A stretch of 64,000 nucleotides of DNA from Apostichopus japonicus (Eukaryota; Echinodermata; Holothuroidea; Aspidochirotida; Stichopodidae), in NCBI RefSeq assembly GCF_037975245.1, contig NC_092576.1:44571111-44635110 (forward strand), written 5' to 3'. Position 1 is the stretch's first letter, and each line of letters opens with the position of its first letter. Shown one piece after another: positions 11,191-22,199 of this stretch. Position numbers and translations under genes: made by a program. Under the pieces are notes generated by a model. It made no database searches. It had not been told where the DNA came from and saw only the letters and a list, made by a program, of their open reading frames with translations.

Positions 11191-11358
11191 CTCAGCTCCT
11201 TCAAGCTTGTACAGTGTGAGGAGTAAGACAAGATGGCCTCCCACTCTTCATTAGTTAGTCTCCTGTTGCCGTCATAGATCCGCAGCTTCTGGAGAGAACT
11301 CAGGATAGAGAGAGAGAGACCAGACTCAAGGATAAGGTTCAGACCAGACTCATCAACT
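11191..11358 (-). CDS. Leucine-rich-repeat exon (NLR/RI-type), single internal exon
   Basis: This is an internal exon of exactly 168 bp. On the minus strand the acceptor is ...GTTCTCCTAG ending at 11359 and the donor is GTAAGT beginning at 11190. The reading phase is the same on both sides (the exon begins with the last base of one codon and ends with the first two of another), so it can be skipped or repeated without a frameshift. It encodes two ~28-residue LRR units. The first ends LSILSSLQKLRIYDGNRRL and the second reads TNEEWEAILSYSSHCTSLK then ELR. An 84-bp-per-repeat, symmetric-phase exon is characteristic of LRR regions of NLR and ribonuclease-inhibitor-like proteins, in which LRRs serve ligand sensing. 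I found no NACHT or other partner exon within the window. It may be one exon of a gene with long introns, or an isolated relic. Confidence 0.65.
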
Positions 11359-14300
11359 CTAGGAGAACAGTACCGTAGCCACACACAGAAAATAGGAAAC
11401 TAAAATGAGAGAATAGAGTTACTGATAATAGAGAAGATATAAATTAATAGATTGGATTTGGTTAGAATTATAATTATCATCAAATTGTAAATGATATAAA
11501 TAACAAAATAACAAGAAAGGAATATAGAGCGATAAACGAGGACATTTAGGTAGTGTTAATTTAAAAATAGGAATAAATTAGTTCAACGGAATTAAGGGAT
11601 TGATTTTAAGGGGAGTCAAGTACAAACAGAAATAAATGGTTTAGATTAGAGGAAAGTAAGTCGGTAATGTAGGATTTATAGGATTATGTTTATTGTGTTA
11701 CGATTAAAAAATCGATTACAGGTTTCATAGATAGTAAGGTTTATTAAAATAAGAATATAAGGATGCAAATGAAAAGAGAGAAGCATTTTTTTTTTAATTA
11801 ATTGCAAACAAATCTAAAAGACGGGATGAGAAAGTTACAAAGATCCTGTAATCAAAATGTAGACTACTCCATTTTTTTTCAATAAAAGTATTGATCATTT
11901 TTATTTGAATGTGTTTTAATTTAGAACTTTCAGAAGGAAAATGTGGTTTAAAATTTAAATATTAGTCACTAATATAATAGGAATCGTGAATGGAAACCTC
12001 CAATGCAACTAATGGAAGTAATATTTTGTTTTATAAAGTTTCAAGGATTTTTTGGAAGAATTATATAAAATAAATAAGTTTTTACTGATAACTAGGATGC
12101 AATTTACAGAAGCAGATGTATATCAAATACATGTTTTTATAAAGCAAGAAAGGTTGTTGAGGCTTAAACTAATATTTTAATTAACAAATTATTTCATTAT
12201 TGAACCAAATCCATACGATTCAGCTTGAATTTAAGTTTCCAGTTAATATGATTTGTTTAGATGATGATGTCTATCTGCTTTTATTTCTCTAAAGGCTAAT
12301 TTAATTTTTTTAAAATAATATCACATGGATTTTACCGATAGTCTCCTGAATTATCAACTTCATCCCTAAGTTACTGAGAATTGAGTGTGACTTTATTTCT
12401 AGTGGATTTCTCGAAATGTAACATTTTGCTTTTTTTGTGTTTGTAGATATTCCTAAATTTGGTAATGCGTATGATCTTAACTTTCAAAAATGTATAGTTT
12501 CTCCCAATTAAATATCACCACCTCCTTTGTTTACTTTTTCATTACAAAAAATAGCATGTTATCTTGAAACATTCCACATCCTTGACTGTTTAATTATATT
12601 AATTAATGTCTACTTTTCAGAGTTTATTTGGGTTGATTGGATCTTCATTGTAATATCTTCTGTTACTATGGAGTTTCTGCGGGTGTGAACAGTTAGCGGA
12701 CAAACGTAGATTAACAACACGAGAGATGAATCAGTTAATTACAATTTTAATGAGAGGATGACGTTCTTTTTAAAGTAAACATCTGTTATTGATTGGTAAA
12801 AGTGCACATTTGTGGTGCACTTTTAACTTTAAAAACGTTTAAAGTTTTTAACTTGATGATGTGGACATATCTCTGGTGGCTTGGAAATGACGTACGATTT
12901 TTAAAATTAATTAGAAAAAATTAAGAGAAAACGAATTGTAACTGTAAGCGGAACACGACTTTCGAATTACTGCAAAGACATTAACGAAAATAGTCAACAA
13001 CTTGGCTAATTGTTGATATTATTCATGATGTACATTTTCCAAGAATGTCCTCTTTCTGAAAGTAATATGGTATTGTTTGACTGAATTTTTAAGACTTGTA
13101 AGCTAACCGTAGCCTATATTAGTCTTGCCTTTTGCCAAGTATGGCCTAACCAATGCAACATTCCTAGCCTAGGCTTCTATACCATACCGTCAAATGATCT
13201 CACTGATCAATATTACTTGTTTAGCTATTAGCAGCGGTTTGCTCTCCAAAAATTAGTCTAATTTGAAAATCAATTTAACACGTCCATTGTAACAAACAAC
13301 TGAACGAAACAACATTTTAACCTCCTCCAATATAACACTTTACCATTCATGAATCACCGATTTTCATATACAGGTGTTTTTTACATCGGTCTTGGCATAT
13401 TGGCGCCAATGAAAATAAAATAAAATCAGTGTTGTTCAAGAGACGCAACGTTGTGTATGCCCGGTGAAAACAGACAGTTTACAAACTGATGTTTATTGGG
13501 CATATGGTACGGAAAATGACGAGGCTCTCAAGACTTTTTTACCCAAATGTTTGAAGATTAATTTGCGGCGTGTGGTTTCTTGTAATCTTTTTTATGAATT
13601 TCATTTTGACGCCGAGTTATAAATCAATTATGAGGTTATCTAGTTTTGCTATCTGTACAAGCCTGAAACTGAAAAAAAAGGAATTAGAAGACATGCGGCA
13701 TTGAAAATTTCAGTTAAAATAGTACTTTTCACCAAGAAAAAGAACAATGAGAAAAATAAGAAAAATAGGAATTCTAGGCATGATAATAATAAAAGAAATA
13801 ATAGAATCATTTTTTTCTTTCTATTTTAGCCTAGAGCAGCTGGTACGGTGTTTATAACCTTATCCTTTACTCCAATGTGCACCGTTTAACTGAACCTAGT
13901 TTATTTTAATTTGTTGAAATACATTTATTTTTGATTAAATATTTTTACAAGAACGCGAAATATATTGTCCGATGCTTCTCAAAATAAACATCAATACTAA
14001 AGAGCGGTTCATCTAACAATCCGGTTCTACCATCCTCCACCGGTAAAGAAAAAAATAACATAACAAACAGAAAATGATAAAAAATAAAGTATAAGCCTAC
14101 ATTACTTTTACTAGGACTGTACAGATTATTGTGTGGTCACACACATCTCTACGTTATATTGATTATGCAGTAGTGTGTCATATACATGACTTGGTCAGAA
14201 CTTGATACCAGAGAAGTGAATAACATACTAACTGGGTGGGCAACTCTCCCATCATCCAGGAAATTAGTTTGCCCACCTAGTAATTAGAAGTATGCATGAT

Positions 14301-16164
14301 AATTAGTGTCATTACTGGCTAAGTGAACGATACCCACATGACTGGGCGTTGAAACTTGAAGTTTCATAAAATCTATGTGCGTTTGCAGTTTCAGAGGCTA
14401 GCTGCATGGTCAACTTATCCTGAGCCTGTCACGGCGCTCGCAAGAGTCCTCACTCGATGTATGTCCGCCAAAACAATAACACCATGAACAACCTAACAGT
14501 TCTGCTAAAACTGCAAGCCCTCCAATCGCATGATAATACAGCGTATTTGCAGACAAATACAGATCTAGTTCCTCCTATGCATTTTGTGATAATTAATAAG
14601 GTATGAGGGGCGTCGATCCTAAGCGGCAAGTGGGGTTTGTGTCCCCTCCCCAACGGCTAATCTCGAGGCAAAAGGATGATGTCGCCCCTGCATGTCCAGT
14701 AATTGATAGTAGATAAATAGATCAAAATAATCAGTCACGAAAAGTTTGATCATATTCATCAAATCGTTGTTAACTGCAGCGACACGAGTAATTCCCAGCC
14801 AAACAAGTTGTAATAAAAACATTCCATTTCAGGGCTGGTGCATCCATCTGGATCTTTGCATTTTCAAACAGAGAGCCAGAAAATCAAAGGATTTTTTTTT
14901 TTACATAGGCCAACCTCATAAGCCCAAGTTTCGAAATCTTAAGTCGTAATTTTGCCGCAATGTAAAATGAATTAAAGAGTTTGTATACGTCAAGTCCTCT
15001 CTCAAACATTCGTTTTATTTTTTTTTAATGGTACCATTGTAATCAAGAAACATGAACTACATTTGATAAAGTAGTTCAGCTCTATTCAGAGGAATGGCAT
15101 GAATTATTGAGTCAATATATGATGGCAATTTAAAGATAATGTTGAAGAAGAAAATAGTTTCAGCTTTTGGATAAAATGGTCGAAATTCACAGAAAATAAT
15201 CGAAACTTTAGGAATAAAAGCTAACTTTTGAAATAGAGTAATCAACATTTTGAGAGATGGAGTGGTTGAAATTGTCCCATTTCGGTCTTAGTGAACATTG
15301 AATCATATTGACATAAGGTACTATTCTTTCAAATCGAGGGCGCCTTTTCGATACTACTTTGATACACTACAGTACGGGGACTGGGATATAACCATAAAAG
15401 GAAGTAAATTGTTTGGCCAATTTGTGTATGTATTTGTTCCTTATCAAATATGTGTGCCTTTATGGAGGGGTTGTATCGGTAACTATGAACCTCCATTCCT
15501 GAAAACAGATCGACTTTGACCAAAATTTATCAACTGACCAATTTATCAGAGGGTATTTTTCTTGTGGCGAATAGTCACGACTTGGTCAAGTCTCAATTAC
15601 GCATCGAAACAAACTAGCGAAACATTTGAAACCGCTTTATGCAACACTTTTGTACTTCCCTGTTTGTTTGGCGTGAGTTTCCCACAGCTACAGTACTGAC
15701 TTACTAAATAAGAAGATACTGCAACATTCTCCAGATGGTGAACATGGTACGGAGAGAAACAGACTATCTCTCAACTGTCAACGCAAAATTTCCACGTATC
15801 GCTGAGGCCTAATATTCCTTTCATAGGCTTATCATATGATTATTGTAGCAATGCTCATGATCCAACGCCGGAATAAACTTGAGCTAAAACATGACAGTTG
15901 ATATATGTAGGTCTAGCTGAAGTGTCGTACTAGCCTAGTATGAGTTAAGAAAGGATCATTTGTTCAAATTTACTAATTGAAATCCACCTTTACAAGCACT
16001 CGGGAGTTGTTTCCTGTTCTCGAAAATTCTGGATAAGATCTAACTTGAGAATAGCAAAGGTCAAATGAAATTCAAGGTTTCCCAGAATATGAGATTCAAC
16101 AGTCGACCATACATGTGTTATTTTACTAGTTGTGCCACCCAAAATATTGCAGCAGTAGAAGAGC
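11359..16164. other. AT-rich stretch without a supported gene
   Basis: Very AT-rich (runs of A/T, poly-T at 11787-11796). If the LRR exon belongs to a real gene, this would be its 5' intron or upstream DNA on the minus strand. I found no second LRR exon with good splice sites. A short stretch at 14600-14700 (CTAAGCGGCAAGTGGGG...GTCGCCCCTGCATGTCC) vaguely resembles a hAT-like terminus. Confidence 0.5.
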
Positions 16165-16569
16165 GGGTCAAAAAGGAAGAGTTGGAAATCTCCAAAAAGA
16201 ATGCCTCCAAAAACGAAACCGGGAAAACGAAGACTTTCTCTAATGTCTTTCTACGGCACACTACATATATTCACAACGCCATAGCATGATTTACTTCCAG
16301 GTCTTCGTTTTCGGATCTTCTTTTTAGAGATTGGCATAATAGGGCAACCTCCAAAACGAAGTCCCGGAAAACAAAGACTTTCTCAAATGTCTTTCTACGG
16401 CACACAACATATAATCACAACGCCATGGGTTAATTTACTTCCGAGTCTTCGTTTTTCGTGTCTTCCTTTTAGAGATTGGCATAATAGGGCAACCTCCAAA
16501 ACGAAATCCCGGAAAACAAAAACTTTCTTAAGTATCTTACTTTGGTATTCCGATAGCGTTAACATTCAC
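16165..16569 (+). repeat. Left arm of an 8.5-kb inverted repeat: 144-bp unit, about 2.7 copies
   Basis: Units starting CCTCCAAAA.CGAA occur at 16204, 16349 and 16493 (period 144-145). Each holds CCGGAAAACAAAGACTTTCTC, CTTTCTACGGCACAC, CACAACGCCAT, a TTACTTCC.GTCTTCG block and AGATTGGCATAATAGGGCAA. The unit is bounded by complementary CGAAGACCCGGAA / TTCCGGGTCTTCG motifs. The same unit lies in reverse orientation at 24342-24630, where it also shares the outer GGGTCAAAAA and the inner GGTATTCCGATAGCGTTAACATT. Confidence 0.85.
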
Positions 16570-17129
16570 CTATAATCTGTGGAGATGTAATATACGGTTA
16601 AAATTGCATTAAACCAAGATTCCCTTACTTTAATTAAGTGTACATTAACATCCCACGGGACCTCCGAAATAGTTTGCAGCGGTCTCATCGGGTTGTTCTC
16701 AATAGGGAGTTTGACTTAGGCCTCTAGCAATGAAAGTTAGCTTTCATTTATTTTATATTTTTTAATTGTAGATTTGATTTTTTTATTTCTAATTTGTCGC
16801 TCTGTAAAAGTATGTTGTCAGCAGCCATCGGTATACGCTTAGCCTTGGAACACGAAATGGTCCGATGCGAATGGATTTGAAAATTTTCAAGGAGCAAATA
16901 GGAGCGGCTTTGACGCTGAATACTTATTTTCTTTGCGAATGAGTCTAGGAATATTAAGGATTGTATTGCTATTTTAAAATGCGATTTTATTATCGCAAAT
17001 CTATCATTTAATATATGACAAGAAATAGAAAAAGGAGAAACTACGAAATTCATAGATAAGAGCAAGAGTGTTCTTTAAAAAACTACTACTACACTTAAGT
17101 AATTTGACTTCGGCAACATGTAACCTTCA
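16570..17129. other. Non-coding stretch between repeat arm and Gag
   Basis: AT-rich. No LTR, tRNA primer-binding site or coding signal recognised. Confidence 0.5.
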
Positions 17130-17137
17130 AAAAATAT

Positions 17138-17577
17138 TTGATTTTAAGATTCCAGGTATTATTAAAGCTGACGCATTATTTGGATACATGGATAGATACC
17201 TCTGTGGCCAAACATGATTTCAATGCGCTTAGGGATCATTTAATATTAGTCCAATTTTTACAACATGTGCCGAAGGAATTAGCCAAATTTGTAAAAGAAA
17301 GAAAATCTAAAGATCTCCAGGCTGCAATGGAAATATCAGATGAGTACTTAGAGGCACATGGTGGTTGGGTAGAATGTCAAATATCGATAACACAAAGAGT
17401 AGTATACTTACACCGAGATTGGACGCAGTAAAACGAGATAATCCCAACAGAAAAGATAATCCTGTTCAAACGAGGAATGTTTGTTATTACTGTAGGAAAC
17501 CAGGTCATTTTTGGAAGCAGTGTAGGTTAGCCCGAAGTCTTTGTTCCAACTATGGCAATGTTAGTCGATATAGTTAG
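17138..17577 (+). pseudogene. gag: gag remnant: SCAN-like domain plus CCHC zinc knuckle
   Basis: The first ~85 residues include ALRDHLILVQFLQHVPKELA and a C-terminal EISDEYLEAHGG, the helical pattern of the SCAN-like Gag domain (known to derive from Gmr1-like retroelement Gag). A frame change near 17380 is followed by CYYCRKPGHFWKQC (about 17482-17523), a C-x2-C-x4-H-x4-C nucleic-acid-binding zinc knuckle. In an active element Gag packages the RNA. The N-terminal portion of Gag appears to be missing, and the frame must shift at least once, so it is not functional. Confidence 0.75.
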
Positions 17578-18060
17578 AGAAAGTTGTAACGTAGATGAAG
17601 ACTCGTGCTCGCAAAATGACCGTTCAAATCGGGACCTGAACTATAATTCTGACCAGGACCCTCAAGAGCCCAATGAATCGATTGATAACCTGTCGACAAA
17701 TCAAGACTACCTTACAGTTGTGTCATTCACTAAAGTCTCTGACCCAGTCGGTGGTGTTATGCAAAACGATAAATTTGAATTCAAGTGTGGTCACCATATT
17801 CCCATTATAAGTGCAATTAGTAAAGAGATCAAATCAACTATGCCGACTGCTGAAGGGTTTGTGTGTAAAAGAAAAAGTATGGTTCTGCGCGATACTGGCT
17901 GTAATGGCGTCGTTGTGAAGCGACACCTTGTTCCAAAAGAAGTATTCACGGGAGAGTATATTCCATGCGTATTAGCTGACCAAACCATTCGTTATGTCCC
18001 AGTGGCTACGATATATATCGACTGTCGATATTTTGTTTGCACTACATCTGTAGCCTGAGT
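17552..18060 (+). pseudogene. Retroviral-type aspartic protease region
   Basis: A 168-codon open stretch. After an acidic, Ser/Asn-rich linker comes a hydrophobic segment and LRDTGCNGVVVKRHLVP, where DTG (17891-17899) is the catalytic aspartate motif of retropepsins. The residue after DTG is Cys instead of the more usual Ala or Ser. A VLADQTIRYVPVATIYID segment follows, which would hold the later strands. It ends at a stop at 18056, after which another frame continues the polyprotein linker. Confidence 0.6.
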
Positions 18061-18148
18061 AGAAAATCCCACATGTGACGTACTAAAAGGTAATATTCCA
18101 GGAGCCAAACTACCATGGCAACCTGATCTAAAATGGAAACCTCAAAAT

Positions 18149-19445
18149 GTGAAAACCGCTGCAAATGAAATTCTTAAAACCGTAGCAACCCCTCTAAATG
18201 AAATGGTTGAATTTTTAGAGAACCCGCCATATCGAGTGATTGAGAACGCAATAGCCATGTCCAGTCAACAGACTGAAAACGAAACAAAACTGTTAATGCA
18301 GTTGAAACGCAAAGTCAGTTTAGAAAGGTAAAGCATTTAAGCCTCTAAGAGTTAAGGATCCTCTACCGGGTATCGTAACTCCAGATGTTCTAAAAAAAAC
18401 AATAGCAAACCGATCCAACATTGTCGAAAATTCGTACAAAATTAGGTATGTCATTAGACTATAAAAATGGTAGCTTTTCCAGATACATAGTAAAGAATGA
18501 GGTTATTCTTAGAGAATTCCGAAAAGCAGGAGCCACGGGTAATGTAACTTCCCAAGTTGTTGTACCTTCTAAATTTATACATGATGTGATCAGCATTGTT
18601 CACGAGTCAATTTTAGCTGGACATTTAGGGTCGCAAAAAACTGCAGACCGCATCATGTCAAAATTTCTTTTGGCCTTGATTACAATCCGATGTGAAAAGA
18701 TTTTGTCAGTCTTGCTATATCTGTCAGCGTACAATGCCTAAAGGAAGAGTTAATAGAGTCCCATTAGGTGTAATTCCTATCATTGAAGTACCTTTTTAAA
18801 GAATCGCAGTCGATATTGTAGGTCCGATTTATCCCGCTTCAGAACGTGGTCACAGATACATTCTAGTTGTTGTGGACTATGCGACACGTTATCCAGAAGC
18901 AGTCCCAATGAAAACAATAGGGTCAGAAAGCGTGGCTGAACAACTACTTAAAATATTTTCGAGATTAGGGTTTCTCAATTCTGACAGATCAAGGAACCCA
19001 ATTCACCGCGCAAGTCGTGAAAGAAGTAAGCAGATTATTATCAATGAAACAAATAACTACTACTCCTTACAACCCTAAATGTAACGGCCTTGTTGAGCGA
19101 TTTAATGCAACCCTCAAAGCAATGCTTAAGAAAATGTGTGCTGAAAGGCCAAGAGATTGGGAAAGGTATATTGAGCCACTTCTCTTCGCATATCGAGAAG
19201 CGCCACAGGGTAGTACCAGATTTTCCCCATTTGAGCTTCTCTATGGGCGAACTGTCAAGGGTCCCATGCAAATATTGCGAGAACTGTGGACATATGAGAT
19301 AAACGAAATCGAAACCCAAAATACTTATCAATATGTACTTGACTTAAAGGAGCGTCTCCAGGAAACGTGCAAGCTTGCGAAAAGTGAATTAGAGAAATCA
19401 CAGGCAAAGCAAAAGCATTACTATGACAAACGAGCTAATCCGGGA
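18149..19445 (+). pseudogene. Linker and integrase of the Ty3/Gypsy remnant
   Basis: The linker (18149-18420) breaks frame once near 18330. The integrase then shows the HHCC zinc domain: HESILAGHLGSQKTADRI (H...H) followed, after a frameshift near 18680, by a C-x2-C pair around 18708-18722. The DDE core has AVDIVGP (first Asp), a stop at 18797-18799 just before it, VVVDYATRYPEAVP, a frameshift near 18980 around the second Asp (TDQGTQF), and CNGLVERFNATLK with the third acidic residue. It continues through LLFAYREAP and FSPFELLYGRTVKGPM to a Lys/Glu-rich tail that loses similarity near 19440. At least three frame breaks make it inactive. Confidence 0.85.
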
Positions 19446-20212
19446 TTCTTGACTGGCCCGACGAACTACCAGGAGCATACCTGACCGTGGCCCCATATAT
19501 ATACTGGTGGACCCTGCCTGGAGTATACACGCGACGTTTTTACCCACTTTGAACTGCGGATAGTATGAACATTATGGTTTAAACGTTGCAAAGGGATAGT
19601 AAGCTGAAACAAGAGGGTGCAGTATAATGTAACGGGAAAATAATATTAAATATCTAATTATAAGTTAATTCATTGTTTTGGTGTTAAGTAGGTGGATGTT
19701 AAAGTTAGTGCAATAAGCCGTGTAGTGTAAAATAATTGTTCACTAACTTTGACAGCGTCTTGTTGTATTTTGTTGATTGTGATAGTGTAAACACCCCAGT
19801 ATTTGTAAGGATATCTGCGAACCCACATGTCCCAGCAATACAGCCGTGATGTCACAAAATTGAATATAGATAGATTTCCCTACATAAAGATATCTAAACA
19901 TTTTTTACCTTCCTATAAACTTTTTTTCCCCTGTCGGTGCTTCCCCCGCCGCCTCTGTCAGATTTTTTTTTTAAGGAAATCTATTATTTTCTACATGTTT
20001 TATTTGGCAAGAACATTAAAATTTATATAGGATACTGGAATAGAAATTTTAAAGTGAATTTTAAAACTGTTCAATTATAATGAATATGAACTGACTTTTA
20101 CAATAGCATTCACGGCAAAAGATATTAAAGGGCAATTCCTCTCTTCCCATATAAGACTCAAATAAACGTAGAGTGTGGCAATGTGGAATGCTTGAGTTAT
20201 TACAGTTATTAT
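19446..20212. other. Non-coding stretch
   Basis: Possible 3' remains of the retrotransposon up to about 19640. A short string GTGATGTCACAAAATTGAAT (19847) recurs almost exactly at 25192 (GTGATGTCACAAATTTGAAT), so a further dispersed repeat is present. No gene seen. Confidence 0.5.
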
Positions 20213-20883
20213 ACTTCTGAAGAGACTCAGATCGCACGGCTGAAGTTTATGCGATGAATGGGCAGGCAGGCAATATAGGATGATTTGTTTTCAGCATAGA
20301 AGTTTGCAGTCTCGAGGGTGATGTGAGAGCTATGCTTTCAACTATAAGGATGATAGGAAAGGTGATGTCCTCTCTCTTAAAGCTCGTTCAAAACAAATTG
20401 GCGATCCATTCATGAAAAGCTATTGTGTTAATCCAGTCGTTCGAGGATTGTCCTACACACCATTCCTCTGGAGCACCCTACAGGCGGTCGTAACAGAAGC
20501 GGCTGTTCGGGAAGATTAACATAGGCTCCAAGAAAAACCCTGTAGCGTTCATACAGGCCATGACGATGATTTACCTTTTGTCCGTGTTGTTCAACTGGTA
20601 GATGTTCTTTGTCTCTCCCTTGGGGCCAACACTTTCTCCTTGCTTCCTGCCAGTGGAAACCCTTTTTTTGTCACAGTTGAAAATGCGACTACCATCATTT
20701 AGAATGTCCTCCCACTTTTCCACCGCCTCGGAACTGATATACACCTTTTTTTCGAACCATTTTTTTTTCGCTTTTGTTTAGTCGCTCGACTGTAAACATA
20801 GCTCTTTCTTTTCCCCAGAGTGTCCCCAACTCTCTCCACTACAATCGGGTTTCTCTTCAGAAAGTCCCTAAACCATTGTGCTC
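20213..20883 (-). pseudogene. pogo/Tigger-type (DDE_1) transposase remnant
   Basis: Read on the minus strand, an acceptor-like TTTTTTTTCAG ends at 20884. The protein opens with AQWFRDFLKRNPIVVERVG, the end of a CENP-B-type HTH domain. After a frameshift (~20755) comes the DDE_1 start YISSEAVEKWEDILNDGSRI then FNCDK (first catalytic Asp). MACMNATGFFLEPMLIFPN and DWINTIAFHEWIANLF follow, interrupted by stops. The second Asp region is degraded (VESIALTS where the family has V-D-G-H). Another frame gives IILYCLPAHSSHKLQPCDLS, the segment that leads to the third acidic position. At least three nonsense codons and two frameshifts show that it is dead. The upstream half (N-terminal HTH) was not found. 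Confidence 0.85.
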
Positions 20884-20989
20884 CTGAAAAAAAAGATAAC
20901 AACATTCTAAGTTCCGTACATTTTCGTTCCTCATATATCTATGTTAATGTTAAAACTGGGGTGGCGCCATGATTTCCCCGACACAGGGG

Positions 20990-21055
20990 CTAAGGTCTCC
21001 GACACCGGGGGGGGGGTTAAGATCTTCGAGAGGGAGCTAAGATCTCCGACAAAAA
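20990..21055. repeat. Short minisatellite, GGGCTAAGRTCTCCGACA unit
   Basis: Three to four imperfect units of about 20 bp (AGGGGCTAAGGTCTCCGACA, then GTTAAGATCTTCGAGA, then AGCTAAGATCTCCGACA). The stretch 21060-22050 next to it shows no gene or matched repeat apart from TAGGCCTA-type strings. Confidence 0.6.
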
Positions 21056-22054
21056 AATCTGGGTGCACAAAATATCATATATATATAAACAGTAAAAGAA
21101 TTAGCCTAGCCTAACTTACGGATGCTAACTAATAGGCCTAGTCTAGCCAAATTGTTCAAACTTGTTGTTCAAACGGTTTTCCTCAGAAAGTTGTACTTGC
21201 AAGTAGTGTGAATAGGTTTCAGAATGCTTGGGACAAGCACTTTAAGCATTGTAATCGGGTCTGAGTGTTTGTGTCTTCAGTTTTTTCCTCTCCTATAGGG
21301 TCCTGGATAGGGACTTGAGTGTTAAAGGAACAGTGTCCTGTTCCTTTTTTCTACTAAACTGATCGTCCAACATTGGTTACCTCATTAGGCCTAGTCTAGT
21401 CAACTCTAACAACAGTTACTGAGTTAGCCTAGGGCCTGTATGTAATTACGATTCACTCATCCTATATTTTGTTCTCGTTGTGAAGTCGAGGTGGTTTGAA
21501 CATTTCCACTTCAAGACTAATTTAGAGATCACGAGTGTCAACTGTCAAGTTGAGATTACGGTATTCATTTCGTCAGTGGTGCGCAGCATTACGTAGGCCC
21601 AAGCCTAACTAACATTAGGCCCAGCCAATTTGTTACCGTAAGTACAACGACCCTATGCGTAGCCTCTAGTATTATAATTAATATGTAGCCCTAACACTTC
21701 AGTAGACATAGTCTAACAGTAACACTACAGTAGGCATAGTCTACAAACACTTACCGTATGGATGCTTCACTCGAGCATTTTTAGTACAACTTTCTGCTCT
21801 ACAAAAAAAAAAAACACTTTTTTGATGGTATTTAATAAGAACAAAACTACCCGTGAACAGTATTATCGGGTATTTCATTATTTTTGGATAAGAAACTGCA
21901 AAGAAGGAGAGCTTTCGTCATTTACTAACCATTTCCTTTTTTGCTTTTGTGAGCAAGAATGCGCGTTTACGAGAAAAAGTTTCAGACAAAGTTGGTGCTA
22001 CAGGTCAAAGGTCAAATTCAGCGTCTTTCAAAGTTATAAAAGATACAAACTTTT

Positions 22055-22194
22055 AATAAATTCTTAAATAATCGTTCGTAACTTAAGAAGATTAATCGTT
22101 CGTAAGATACGAACTATTTCTTGTTTAAACTTCTTAAGTGACTTACGAAGAATTATTTAAGAAGATTCGTAAGTAATCTTTATGAAATAGGGCC
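22055..22194. mobile_element. Palindrome-rich miniature element fragment
   Basis: A cluster of complementary ATCGTTCGTAA/TTACGAA and CTTAAGAA/TTCTTAAG strings, ending in TTTATGAAATAGGGCCC. The GGGCCCTATTTCATAAA terminus read inward looks like a terminal inverted repeat end, but no opposite end is seen. Confidence 0.45.
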
Positions 22195-22199
22195 CTGAT

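Larger units (their letters stand above)
17130..19445 (+). mobile_element. Ty3/Gypsy retrotransposon remnant, SCAN-Gag (Gmr1-like) type
   Basis: Gag, zinc knuckle, aspartic protease, linker and integrase follow one another in that order on the plus strand, with several frameshifts and stops. There is no reverse transcriptase or RNase H between protease and integrase. The protease-integrase linker itself looks complete (a KPLRVKDPLPGIVTPDVLKK segment lies at about 18341-18399). In Gmr1-like Ty3/Gypsy elements integrase precedes reverse transcriptase, so this fits a 3'-truncated copy better than an internal deletion. No LTR pair is visible. TGTAACGGGAAAATAA at 19628 could be an LTR start but has no partner. 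Confidence 0.8.

Noticed and set aside
18060-18420. Internal deletion of reverse transcriptase from the Ty3/Gypsy element
   Set aside because: The linker between protease and integrase reads through (with one frameshift) without a break. Gmr1-like order explains the absence better.
19628-19700. 3' LTR of the Ty3/Gypsy remnant
   Set aside because: TGTAACGGGAAAATAA looks like an LTR start, but no matching 5' LTR, primer-binding site or CA end was found.
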